Assembly: GCA_017958585.1 (NCBI GenBank) | Contig: JAGDCK010000048.1 | Coordinates: forward strand, 1-29,967 | Source: Lachnospiraceae bacterium | GTDB lineage: Bacteria; Bacillota; Clostridia; Lachnospirales; Lachnospiraceae | Reading direction: 5' to 3' | DNA length: 29,967 bases | Shown here: positions 1 through 6,945 of the stretch, piece after piece | Numbering within the stretch: the first letter of the stretch is position 1 | Layout: each line of letters begins with the position of its first letter | The notes under the pieces: generated by a model | Database searches by the model: none | What the model was told of the DNA's origin: nothing | Seen by the model: the letters and a program-made list of their open reading frames with translations, nothing else | Made by a program: the position numbers and the translations under genes

Positions 1-121
1 CGCGTGTTGCTTTAGCAACAATCTTCTTCTCGCACGAAGTGCGATGTGCGCAGAGTGCGCATCCTTAGCGGAGCGCTTTTTACTTTATAGGAAATTCGGA
101 GGAATTTCCTATAAAGTAAAA
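1..121. repeat. Hairpin-mosaic intergenic repeat, left copy
   Basis: A chain of short perfect inverted repeats: TGTTGCT/AGCAACA at 5-18, TCGCAC/GTGCGA at 31-45, TGCGCA/TGCGCA around a GAG loop, AGCG-GAG-CGCT at 67-77, and a 20-bp perfect stem at 78-121 closed by a GGAG loop. The same block recurs in the same orientation at 29866-29967. Positions 53-119 equal 29901-29967 exactly (67 nt) and 1-33 equal 29866-29898; between them this copy carries 19 nt where the other has 2, so it holds an extra hairpin. It is non-coding. The sequence shows a palindromic repeat; that it is dispersed through the genome is inferred. Confidence 0.85.
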
Positions 122-122
122 T

Positions 123-156
123 AAGCTTCAAGTCTTTGATACAAGGCTTGAAGCTT
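123..156. terminator. Stem-loop, possible bidirectional terminator
   Basis: AAGCTTCAAG at 123-132 pairs with CTTGAAGCTT at 147-156 (10 bp, 14-nt loop). T-rich sequence follows on the plus strand; on the minus strand it is followed by ATTTTACTTT. It lies beyond the end of the minus-strand acetyltransferase gene, separated by about 120 bp of AT-rich sequence that contains a short tandem motif (GCCATGAT twice, near 226 and 243) and no gene that I can see. Confidence 0.5.
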
Positions 157-279
157 TTCTAATCTACAGTTTCTGTTTTTCTTTAATCGCTTTTATCAAT
201 AATTTCTTTAGTCTAAATCTTATCTGGCCATGATCTCTTTTTTGCCATGATTTCTTTCCCGGCTATAATCTGTTCCAGA

Positions 280-765
280 CTACAGTTTCTTTTCATAGCA
301 AAGAAATTCCTGGTCGTACATTTCGCACTCTCCCACCACGTTAAAACCGAAAGCATCATAGGACTTTATGGCTTTCACATTGTGCCTGTTTACCAGAAAG
401 TGGGTTGCCACATATTCCCGCCTCTTTAATTCTTCCATTCCGAAGTTAAGCATCTTTCTGGCAATGCCCTTGTTCTGCTCTGTGGGAAGGACCGCAAGTC
501 TTGCCAGTTCCCCCGATGGGGTAAGATTCCTGTCCCAGCACTCAAGCACATCCACTTCCTCATCCTCCTCCAGAGAGATGGCCGCAATGATCCGCCCGTC
601 TTCCTTCATGACAAACAGCGCATCCCTTGAAAAGTCATAGTCTATGGTCTCATTTGAAGGGTAGTGATCTGTCCAGGGGCAAAACTCTCTGCCTATCTGG
701 GCTTTGTAAAGTGCCATTATCTCATTTCTGTCTTTTTCACTTGCAAGTACTATTACAGGATCCAT
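280..765 (-). CDS. GNAT family N-acetyltransferase
   Basis: A 161-residue single-domain GNAT acetyltransferase, which would move an acetyl group from acetyl-CoA to an amine; the substrate cannot be read from the sequence. Motif A covers about residues 86-106 (ELARLAVLP, then QNKGIA at 97-102, the Q/R-x-x-G-x-G/A pyrophosphate loop) and motif B about 128-141 (NVKAIKSYDAFGF). The length is normal for the family and there is no signal peptide, so it is cytoplasmic. The start is supported by ACGGAG about 8 nt upstream. It has its own promoter (796-824) and lies beyond the terminator of the malEFG operon, so it is probably a separate unit. Confidence 0.88.
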   Translation of the reverse strand: MDPVIVLASEKDRNEIMALYKAQIGREFCPWTDHYPSNETIDYDFSRDALFVMKEDGRIIAAISLEEDEEVDVLECWDRNLTPSGELARLAVLPTEQNKGIARKMLNFGMEELKRREYVATHFLVNRHNVKAIKSYDAFGFNVVGECEMYDQEFLCYEKKL

Positions 766-795
766 CTTTTTCTCCGTCCTAAAATATTTTTATTG

Positions 796-824
796 ATTAT
801 ACCATCTTACCTCACATTTTTCAC
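796..824 (-). promoter_or_regulatory. Sigma-A promoter of the GNAT gene
   Basis: Read on the minus strand: -35 GTGAAA (824-819), 17-bp spacer, -10 TATAAT (801-796) preceded by TGG, giving an extended -10. It lies about 30 bp upstream of the acetyltransferase start. Confidence 0.6.
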
Positions 825-874
825 GACATCGAAATTAACTACTGAAACAAAGAGCAAAATCCGTCTGTACCGTG

Positions 875-904
875 AAAAAAGCACGGCCGAATTTCAGCCA
901 TGCC
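875..904 (-). terminator. Rho-independent terminator after malG
   Basis: On the minus strand GCATGGC and GCCGTGC form a stem (one mismatch) around a loop containing GAAATTC, followed by six T (plus-strand A run 875-880). It ends the malE-malF-malG transcript. A weaker stem around TGATCA lies at 921-945. Confidence 0.7.
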
Positions 905-960
905 TTCTTCGAAAACAATAAAACTCTGATCAGGAGTGTTATCTGTTTTTTTAAACTTCC

Positions 961-2232
961 CTAACCCTTCACGGAACCTGACAATCCCTCTACGTAATAC
1001 TTTTGTAAGCTGATAAACAGTGTTGCGATGGGGATCGATATCAGCACCGCACCAGCCGCAAACTGGGTGAAGTACTTGTCGATGTTCTCCATACTGATCA
1101 TGTTGAAGAGTCCCATTGCAATTGTGTAATAATCTGACTTATCTCCCAGGATCACACTTGCAAAAATATAATCCGCCCAGGGTCCCATAAATGATGTCAA
1201 AACCGTGTAAATGATGATGGGCTTTGACAGCGGCATGATGATCTTTGTAAACACATGCCATTTTGTGGCGCCGTCTATGCAGGCTGCCTCGTCCAGGGAT
1301 TTCGGTACGGTATCAAAAAATCCCTTCGCCACATAGTATGAAAGGGATGCACTTCCCGAATATACCAATACCAATGCCACAAGAGACTGTGCAAGTCCCA
1401 TACCCTTTAAGATATAGTACACAGCGATCATGGACATGAATCCCGGGAACATTCCCAGGATCAGAAGCAGATTCATGATCACCTTTCTGCCGTTAAAACG
1501 TATACGGGAGAGCACGTATGCACTCTGAAGCACTATAAGCGAGCTCACAATACAGGAAAGGGTAGCCACAAGCAGAGTGTTTTTAAACCATCTCACGTAA
1601 TGGAACTTGGAATCATCAAAGATCATCTTTTTAAAGTTCTCAAGTCCCGGCTGTTTGGGCATTATGTAATTTACATAAAATGATCCTTCCTGACGAAGCG
1701 CGGTCATTGTGATATAAAAAACCGGAAACAGCCATATCACGGACATAACCGTGAGGATGATATATTCTGTGTGAAATCTGTTGGCCGCCATGGTTATCCA
1801 CAAGCCGGCGATACTTGCAATGAGTAATACCCAGAATCCTGCCCTCAGGTCGTGGATCATGAAATCACTTCCAAAACCTTCCGTAGCATCAAACATTTTT
1901 TTGATACCAAAAAATGATGCCACTTCAAAAAAAGCAAAGAACGCTTCCGCAAAGGTTGCGATATATCCGAATACTTTGTTTCTAAAGATAAAAAGCAGTA
2001 TCAGCGCTGCCGCTGCCACAAGACCTGCCACCAGGCCTCCGATCCCTCCAAATATGGGTAAAACCGCACCTGCCGCATTTTTGAATTCACCCGCAGCCTT
2101 AAGCATTCCCAGGCCGTTTAAGCTCTTACCGCCTGTGGAAACGTAGGGCAAAAACAACAGAAGTACCGGGAGAAGAGCAAACACCGGAAGGAGTCTGTAA
2201 TATTTTGAATTAAATCCTTTAGGAGTCGTCAT
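961..2232 (-). CDS. malG: MalG-type sugar ABC transporter permease with N-terminal membrane extension
   Basis: Inner-membrane permease of a carbohydrate-uptake ABC importer (maltose/maltodextrin type). The EAA loop that docks the ATPase is at about residues 314-336 (DEAACIDGA, then PLSKP), and the C-terminus ends in the family pattern QKYYVEGLSGSVKG. At 423 residues it is about 140 longer than usual MalG proteins: residues 1-150 hold three or four extra hydrophobic segments before the normal core starts near residue 155. The start overlaps the malF stop by 4 bp (ATGA), indicating translational coupling. Permease identity is firm; maltodextrin as substrate is inferred from the MalEFG architecture and the GH13 enzyme in the same window. 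No ATP-binding subunit is present, so a shared MsmK/MalK-like ATPase elsewhere is expected. Confidence 0.9.
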   Translation of the reverse strand: MTTPKGFNSKYYRLLPVFALLPVLLLFLPYVSTGGKSLNGLGMLKAAGEFKNAAGAVLPIFGGIGGLVAGLVAAAALILLFIFRNKVFGYIATFAEAFFAFFEVASFFGIKKMFDATEGFGSDFMIHDLRAGFWVLLIASIAGLWITMAANRFHTEYIILTVMSVIWLFPVFYITMTALRQEGSFYVNYIMPKQPGLENFKKMIFDDSKFHYVRWFKNTLLVATLSCIVSSLIVLQSAYVLSRIRFNGRKVIMNLLLILGMFPGFMSMIAVYYILKGMGLAQSLVALVLVYSGSASLSYYVAKGFFDTVPKSLDEAACIDGATKWHVFTKIIMPLSKPIIIYTVLTSFMGPWADYIFASVILGDKSDYYTIAMGLFNMISMENIDKYFTQFAAGAVLISIPIATLFISLQKYYVEGLSGSVKG

Positions 2233-3590
2233 AACTGGAAGCCCTCCTCGTTTCTGGACGCATTTGACTTATTGTAGAGAATAAGTGAAACCGTTGCGGA
2301 TATACCGAAGATCAAAATACCGATGGCCGCAGCATAACAGTAGTCAAAGCTGTCCTTTGTAAGTTTGTAGAGCCATGTCACAAGCAGGTCCGTCTTTCCG
2401 GCGCCCTTGAAATATTCCAGGGTCAGAGGTCCGCCCTCCGTCATGAAATAGATGGGGTTAAAGTTGTTTACATTGGCTATAAAGTTTGAGATAAGATACG
2501 GCGTTGTGATGAAAAAGATATAGGGCATGGTTATCTTTTTAAACATCATAAAAGGTCCCGCTCCGTCGATCTTTGCACTCTCATAGAGGTCCGAGGGGAT
2601 ATTGGTGAGGATTCCCGTTGCAATGAGCATTGTGAAGGGAATACCTATCCACATATTTGCCACGATGACGCTGGCCCTTGCCCAGGTTGCATTCGTCAAA
2701 AACGGCAGAGGATCCTTTATAAAGCCTAAGCTTATAAGCTCCATGTTGATGACACCGCTTTTGTTTAACATTGTACGGATCACTAAGAGGCTTACAAATG
2801 AAGGTATGGCAATGGAGAGGACGAAAACCGTTCTCCATAATTTTTTCAATTTAACTCCGTCCCTGTTGATAAGGACTGCGAGAAGTATTCCAAGGAAATA
2901 GTTGCTGAACGTTGCAAACACTGCCCACACCAGGGTCCAGCCAAGAACCGGCCAGAAGGTCTGTGCGATCTTTCCCGAGGAAAGCAACAGTTCGTTGAAA
3001 TTTCTAAGCCCCACCCAGTCAAAGAGGTTTCCCGGGGGCTGATGATTTACATCATAGTTGGTAAATGCCATGAGTATCATGTACACAAGGGGCAATACCG
3101 TAAAAAGGAACAGTCCCAAGAGCGGGACAAACAACAGATTCATGTGAATATTTTTGTCAAAGAGGGATCTTATGTCCTCGATGAATCCCGGATTTTTCTT
3201 TCCGGCTTTTTTGTTGATCAGAGCTTGAAAACCTGTGCGGACGCTCACACGCCACAAAATGACAAAACCGATTATCACAAACAGAGCCACAACGCCGTAT
3301 AACAGCATCAGCATGGAGTTGTCTCCGTCCACTCTCACATAGATCTCTTCCGCCTCGTCGTATACCATTCCCTGCTGAACAGTTCCCAGGGTAATGAGAT
3401 TTAACAGGGTTGTGACACCTTTATTTATCATGTAAAAGATAAATGCGATCTCCAGCAGAAAAAATCCTACACCCTTTACGATCTGCCCTGCTTTTATATG
3501 CGCAAATCCCATAAGTATGTAGGAGAGTCTGTCTATTTTGTCCACTTTTTTTGCAAGCTGCAGAGTCTTATCGTAACCCGACTGCTTCAT
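2229..3590 (-). CDS. malF: MalF-type sugar ABC transporter permease
   Basis: Partner permease of MalG, 453 residues. The EAA loop lies at about 335-357 (DLYESAKIDGAG, then MPYIF). Hydrophobic segments lie near 40-57, 95-114, 150-176, 214-242, 257-275, 305-327, 360-376 and 420-438. The first two, with the loop between them, form an N-terminal extension before the standard permease core, as in longer MalF proteins. AAAGGAG precedes the chosen ATG by 8 nt; another ATG 4 nt upstream is out of frame. It overlaps malG by 4 bp and is separated from malE by a 101-bp gap with a stem-loop. The substrate is inferred, as for malG. Confidence 0.9.
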   Translation of the reverse strand: MKQSGYDKTLQLAKKVDKIDRLSYILMGFAHIKAGQIVKGVGFFLLEIAFIFYMINKGVTTLLNLITLGTVQQGMVYDEAEEIYVRVDGDNSMLMLLYGVVALFVIIGFVILWRVSVRTGFQALINKKAGKKNPGFIEDIRSLFDKNIHMNLLFVPLLGLFLFTVLPLVYMILMAFTNYDVNHQPPGNLFDWVGLRNFNELLLSSGKIAQTFWPVLGWTLVWAVFATFSNYFLGILLAVLINRDGVKLKKLWRTVFVLSIAIPSFVSLLVIRTMLNKSGVINMELISLGFIKDPLPFLTNATWARASVIVANMWIGIPFTMLIATGILTNIPSDLYESAKIDGAGPFMMFKKITMPYIFFITTPYLISNFIANVNNFNPIYFMTEGGPLTLEYFKGAGKTDLLVTWLYKLTKDSFDYCYAAAIGILIFGISATVSLILYNKSNASRNEEGFQL

Positions 3591-3605
3591 CCATAATTCT
3601 CCTTT

Positions 3606-3639
3606 AAAAACTCCAAGGATCGCAGAAAGCGATCCCTGG
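3606..3639 (-). terminator. Intra-operon stem-loop between malE and malF
   Basis: GGATCGC pairs with GCGATCC around an AGAAA loop, extended by three more pairs across one mismatch (3613-3639). On the minus strand five T follow, then the malF ribosome binding site. It has the shape of a leaky terminator or a 3'-end stabiliser for the malE message, which would yield more binding protein than permease. Confidence 0.65.
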
Positions 3640-3691
3640 AATAAATTTACATTTCTTTTCGCAGATTATTTTCTGTGATTAAAAGTGCTGA

Positions 3692-4999
3692 TTACTCAGC
3701 CAATTTTGTGGTAACACCCTCTACCATGGAATCAATGCTCTCCTGAAGGTTTGCCTCTGTGATGTCGCCGTTTACAATTCCTTTACCGAATGCTTCAACA
3801 GGTGCCCAGTACTGGCTGATCTGTGAAGTAGTAGGCTGAGGTGTTGAGAAGTTTCCTGTCATTTCGCTGAGTGCGCATGCTGCTACGTTTGCCTGAACTG
3901 ACTCGTTCTCAAGAAGTGCTGTTACGGTAGGAGTCATATTGATAGCTTCGAAACGCTTAAGCTGGCTCTCCTCTCCGCCAAGCCACTCTGCAAGCTGCTG
4001 AGCTGCCTTGGGATAAAGAGTTGAAGACTTAACGCCGTATGCCTTGAAATCGGCAAAGTTGCTGAGCTGGCAAACTTTTCCGTCGATCTCTGCTGTAGGA
4101 AGAACTGTCGCACCAAGGTCATCGCCGAGAGCTGCCTTGAAGTCCTCTGAAGACCATGTACCTGAACATACTGCACCGAGCTTTCCTTCCTGGAACATGC
4201 TTGCTGCGATACCGTCGATATCTTCTACGTATTTGTCGTTTGCAACAAGGTCAAGGAGATACTTACCAACTGCAACACCCTTCTCATCGTTCCATGAGCA
4301 CTGTGTTCCGTCTGTACCGTCATCACCGTAAAGTGTTCCGCCGTTTGCATAGAAGAATGACTCAACATACCAGCTGTTTGATATGGTGAATGAGAAATTC
4401 TTTACATCGCTTCCAAGATCCTTTGCAAGCATTGTCTCGATGGACTTTACTTCATCCTCTGTGAAGAGGCTCTTGTTGTAATACATAAAGAATGCATTGG
4501 GTGTCTGAGGAATACCATAGAGAACTCCGTCAGAGCTGCATGACTTGATAGCGTTCTCGCCGTATGCGCTCTTTACATTCTCAACATCCACTGTGATGGG
4601 ATAGATGAGACCTGCTTCGATCATCTCAGGGATACCGCCTGTAGGATAAACAAATACGTCTGCTGCTACATCAGGGTCGTTCTTTAACTGTGTGATTGAG
4701 TCTGCGTTCTCAACATTCTCATAAGTGAATGTGATCTCATACTCAGGATGATTTGCTGCGAATGCCTCACACTGCTCAACAGTGATGTCATGCTCATCCT
4801 CGGGGCTCCACACCTTGAGTTCAACCTTCTCGACCTCAGCTGTGGTAGCTGCCTCTGTGTCCTCAACAACTGTTTCTGCGGCTGTATCTGCTGCTTTGTC
4901 TGCAGTCTCAGTCGCTGCCTGCTCTGCACTGCCGCATCCGATCAGCATGGTAGCTGTCATTGCTGCGCAAAGCAATGCGCTTAACAATTTCTTTTTCAT
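3692..4999 (-). CDS. malE: Extracellular sugar-binding lipoprotein (MalE type)
   Basis: Solute-binding protein of the importer, 435 residues from the preferred start. The N-terminus is a lipoprotein signal (MKKKLL, hydrophobic stretch, lipobox LIGC with lipidated Cys22), followed by an Ala/Glu/Thr-rich tether and a family-1 binding-protein fold (for example KVELKVWSPEDEH, then a VFVYPTGGIPEMIEAGLI stretch). I start it at 4999, not at the upstream in-frame ATG at 5032, because GGAGGG sits 7 nt before it and the signal peptide begins there. It is the first gene of malE-malF-malG. The exact ligand is not determinable; maltodextrin is likely. Confidence 0.9.
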   Translation of the reverse strand: MKKKLLSALLCAAMTATMLIGCGSAEQAATETADKAADTAAETVVEDTEAATTAEVEKVELKVWSPEDEHDITVEQCEAFAANHPEYEITFTYENVENADSITQLKNDPDVAADVFVYPTGGIPEMIEAGLIYPITVDVENVKSAYGENAIKSCSSDGVLYGIPQTPNAFFMYYNKSLFTEDEVKSIETMLAKDLGSDVKNFSFTISNSWYVESFFYANGGTLYGDDGTDGTQCSWNDEKGVAVGKYLLDLVANDKYVEDIDGIAASMFQEGKLGAVCSGTWSSEDFKAALGDDLGATVLPTAEIDGKVCQLSNFADFKAYGVKSSTLYPKAAQQLAEWLGGEESQLKRFEAINMTPTVTALLENESVQANVAACALSEMTGNFSTPQPTTSQISQYWAPVEAFGKGIVNGDITEANLQESIDSMVEGVTTKLAE

Positions 5000-5037
5000 A
5001 ATCGTACCCTCCGTTATGTTATTGATTTGCAATAGAA

Positions 5038-5043
5038 ATTATA
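5038..5043 (-). promoter_or_regulatory. Candidate -10 box upstream of malE
   Basis: TATAAT on the minus strand (5043-5038), 38 bp upstream of the malE start. No convincing -35 is seen at 16-18 bp, so an activator could be needed. No clear LacI-type operator is visible. Confidence 0.3.
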
Positions 5044-5164
5044 AAATAACACTTATCGGAGGCGCTTTCACTAATTTGCTTTTTTATAGCACAATTATGA
5101 TATTACAAAAATCCGGAGACAAAATAGTGTTATTCGACAAAATTGTTGTTGGTTTACATCAGAA

Positions 5165-5299
5165 GCGGGTCCTGTCTGCAGGGCGCCAGTCGCTCAAACA
5201 GTCCTCGCCGCGAAGGCAAGCCTTTGCGTCTGCGGAACTCGCTTGGTGGCATCCCTACAGCCCCCCGCTTCTTTGCATTAACTCTATATTTACTCGTGC
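5165..5299. repeat. Intergenic repeat, copy 1 (135 bp)
   Basis: Nearly identical to 5320-5455 (offset 155-156 bp), starting at GCGG and ending at ACTCGTGC. Shared blocks include TCTGCAGGGCG, CTCAAACAGTCCTCGCCGCG and CGCTTGGTGGCATCCCTACA. It lies between the divergently transcribed malE and PadR operon, has higher GC than the flanks, and has no start codon plus ribosome binding site that would make it coding. Confidence 0.85.
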
Positions 5300-5319
5300 G
5301 ATGATCTATTTTACCGTAT

Positions 5320-5455
5320 GCGGATCCCCTCTGCAGGGCGCTGGTTGCTCAAACAGTCCTCGCCGCGAAGGCAAGTCTTTGCGTCTGCAAAAATTCGCTT
5401 GGTGGCATCCCTACAGCCCCCCGCTTCTTTGCGTTAACTCTATATTTACTCGTGC
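5320..5455. repeat. Intergenic repeat, copy 2 (136 bp)
   Basis: Second copy of the 5165-5299 repeat in the same orientation, with about a dozen substitutions and a 1-bp indel in the GTCTGC..CGCTTGG section. A 20-bp unique spacer separates the copies. It ends 24 bp before the -35 of the PadR promoter and is followed by an 18-bp perfect AT palindrome (5460-5477). Confidence 0.85.
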
Positions 5456-5478
5456 AAAAATTATTTTTAAAAATAATG

Positions 5479-5507
5479 TTGACTTCCTACGACTGTCGTA
5501 GTATATT
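5479..5507 (+). promoter_or_regulatory. Promoter of the PadR operon
   Basis: -35 TTGACT (5479-5484), 17-bp spacer, -10 TATATT (5502-5507). Most of the spacer is the perfect palindrome CTACGAC-T-GTCGTAG (5487-5501), so a dimeric repressor bound there would block RNA polymerase. Confidence 0.8.
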
Positions 5508-5550
5508 TACTTCAACAGATGAAGTACTCTATCTGTCGTAGTATGACAGA
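5487..5550. promoter_or_regulatory. Operator cluster, three consecutive inverted repeats
   Basis: CTACGAC/GTCGTAG at 5487-5501, TACTTC/GAAGTA at 5508-5526, and TCTGTC/GACAGA at 5532-5550. TGTCGTAGTAT also occurs as a direct repeat (5494-5504 and 5534-5544). The most economical reading is autoregulation by the PadR protein encoded just downstream; this is inferred from position and symmetry. Confidence 0.65.
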
Positions 5551-5617
5551 CATAGTATTTTCATATTAAAACCGGTTTAATGTGCACCCTGCACTGCATC
5601 AACAAAAAGGAGGCTTT

Positions 5618-5956
5618 ATGGTCGAGATAAGCAGCGATGTGATCAGAGGCTACAATGATACCATGATCCTGAGCATTCTCCTGAAGGAACCTTCCTATGG
5701 ATACGAGATCTCAAAGCAGATAAAGACCATCACGGAAGAGAAATACATAATGAAGGAAACCACGCTGTATTCAGCCTTCACCAGAATGGAGAAAAACGGA
5801 TTCATCGAATCATTTGTGGCAGAAAAAGACATGGAGGGAAACGGCAAGAAGCGAACCTACTACCGTATCACCGAAGAGGGTCGAAATTATTACGAGAGCA
5901 AATGTGAAGAATGGGAACTTACAAAGGACGTAGTGGAAAAGTTTATTCGATCTTAA
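5618..5956 (+). CDS. PadR family transcriptional regulator
   Basis: A 112-residue winged-helix repressor. The PadR signature is clear: ILSILLKEPSYGYEISK near the N-terminus, then the recognition helix and wing TLYSAFTRMEKNGFI and KKRTYYRITEEGR, and a short C-terminal helix for dimerisation. I start at 5618, where AAAAAGGAGG lies 5-6 nt upstream, and not at the in-frame ATG 36 bp earlier, which lacks a ribosome binding site. It heads an operon with a HAAS/DUF1700 membrane protein (24-bp gap) and a DUF4097 protein. This trio is a recurrent Firmicutes arrangement in which PadR represses its own operon, often in response to envelope-active compounds; the ligand here is unknown. Confidence 0.92.
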   Translation: MVEISSDVIRGYNDTMILSILLKEPSYGYEISKQIKTITEEKYIMKETTLYSAFTRMEKNGFIESFVAEKDMEGNGKKRTYYRITEEGRNYYESKCEEWELTKDVVEKFIRS

Positions 5957-5980
5957 TCTACATTAAAAAAGGAGAATAGA

Positions 5981-6943
5981 ATGGAGACAATTAGAAACTA
6001 TCTGGAAGCAATGTTTGCAAATCTTCCAAACACCACGGAAGTAAAGAAAGCAAAGGCAGAGCTTTTGAACATGATGGAAGACAAATATAACGAACTGATA
6101 AATGACGGCTTAAGCGAGAACAGCGCTGTGGGAACCGTGATCTCGGAATTTGGAAATCTCGACGAACTGGCTGAGGACCTTGGCCTTACAAAGGAAGTGG
6201 AGGAAACCAGAGTCAGAGAAGCCAGCATAAACCGCAGGTTTCTCAGAAACGATGAGGTACTTGACTACCTGAATGTGAGAAAAGCAAGCGGACTCATGGT
6301 GGGTGTCGGCGTTATGCTCTGCATCCTCAGCGTGTGCTTTCCTATTTTGACAGCATTTGTTGATTTTAAAAACGCCGCACTTTTCAGCCTCATGGGAATG
6401 TTTTTAAGTATCGGAATCGCCATCGCACTTTTCGTATTCAGCGGTGTCAGAAATTCCGAGTGGCACTTCCTCACATCTGTACCCTGCCAGATCGATATGG
6501 CCACTGCCGCACAGGTCAGGGAAAAGAGAAAGACCTTCAAAATAGCTTATGCGTTTATGATCGCCCTCGGAGTCATGCTCTGCTCCATCTGCTGGCTCCC
6601 CATCGCAGTGATGCGATCCGGAATTTTCGTGATCTCGATTTTTACCATGGTTGCCGCCGGAGTTTTCCTATTTATATTCAGCAGCCATATAATGGGCATC
6701 TACGACACACTCCTCAAATTAAATGATTCAAACACCATCAGCGGAAGCTACGGAAAGGAGAACGAAGTGGAATATGTAAGTAAAGCAGCCACGGCTGTTA
6801 TGGAAGTATACTGGACCACAATAACATGCGTATATCTCATCATCAGCTTTATCACTTTCAGATGGGATATCTCCTGGATAATCTGGCCCATCGCCGCAGT
6901 TTTGCACAAGATACTTGAAGTTGCTCTGGTAAAGGAGGACTGA
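5981..6943 (+). CDS. HAAS/DUF1700 domain membrane protein
   Basis: A 320-residue integral membrane protein of unknown biochemical function. Residues 1-75 form the helical cytosolic HAAS/DUF1700 domain (METIRNYLEAMFANLP, then SEFGNLDELAEDLG) that commonly accompanies PadR regulators. About six hydrophobic segments follow (approximately 103-127, 133-154, 187-209, 213-234, 275-293, 297-313). The start has AAAAAAGGAG upstream. It sits between padR and a DUF4097 gene whose ribosome binding site lies inside its last codons, so the three proteins are likely made together. By family and context it may be part of an envelope stress or small-molecule resistance module. Confidence 0.85.
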   Translation: METIRNYLEAMFANLPNTTEVKKAKAELLNMMEDKYNELINDGLSENSAVGTVISEFGNLDELAEDLGLTKEVEETRVREASINRRFLRNDEVLDYLNVRKASGLMVGVGVMLCILSVCFPILTAFVDFKNAALFSLMGMFLSIGIAIALFVFSGVRNSEWHFLTSVPCQIDMATAAQVREKRKTFKIAYAFMIALGVMLCSICWLPIAVMRSGIFVISIFTMVAAGVFLFIFSSHIMGIYDTLLKLNDSNTISGSYGKENEVEYVSKAATAVMEVYWTTITCVYLIISFITFRWDISWIIWPIAAVLHKILEVALVKED

Positions 6944-6945
6944 TC

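Noticed and set aside
5165..5455. Possible CRISPR array or tandem repeat array
   Set aside because: Only two 135-bp units with one 20-bp spacer and no cas genes; unit and spacer sizes do not fit CRISPR.
4782..5501. A 239-codon plus-strand open frame antisense to malE and running through both 135-bp repeats
   Set aside because: No ribosome binding site, composition unlike the neighbours, most of it opposite a clear lipoprotein gene, and the rest is repeat DNA.
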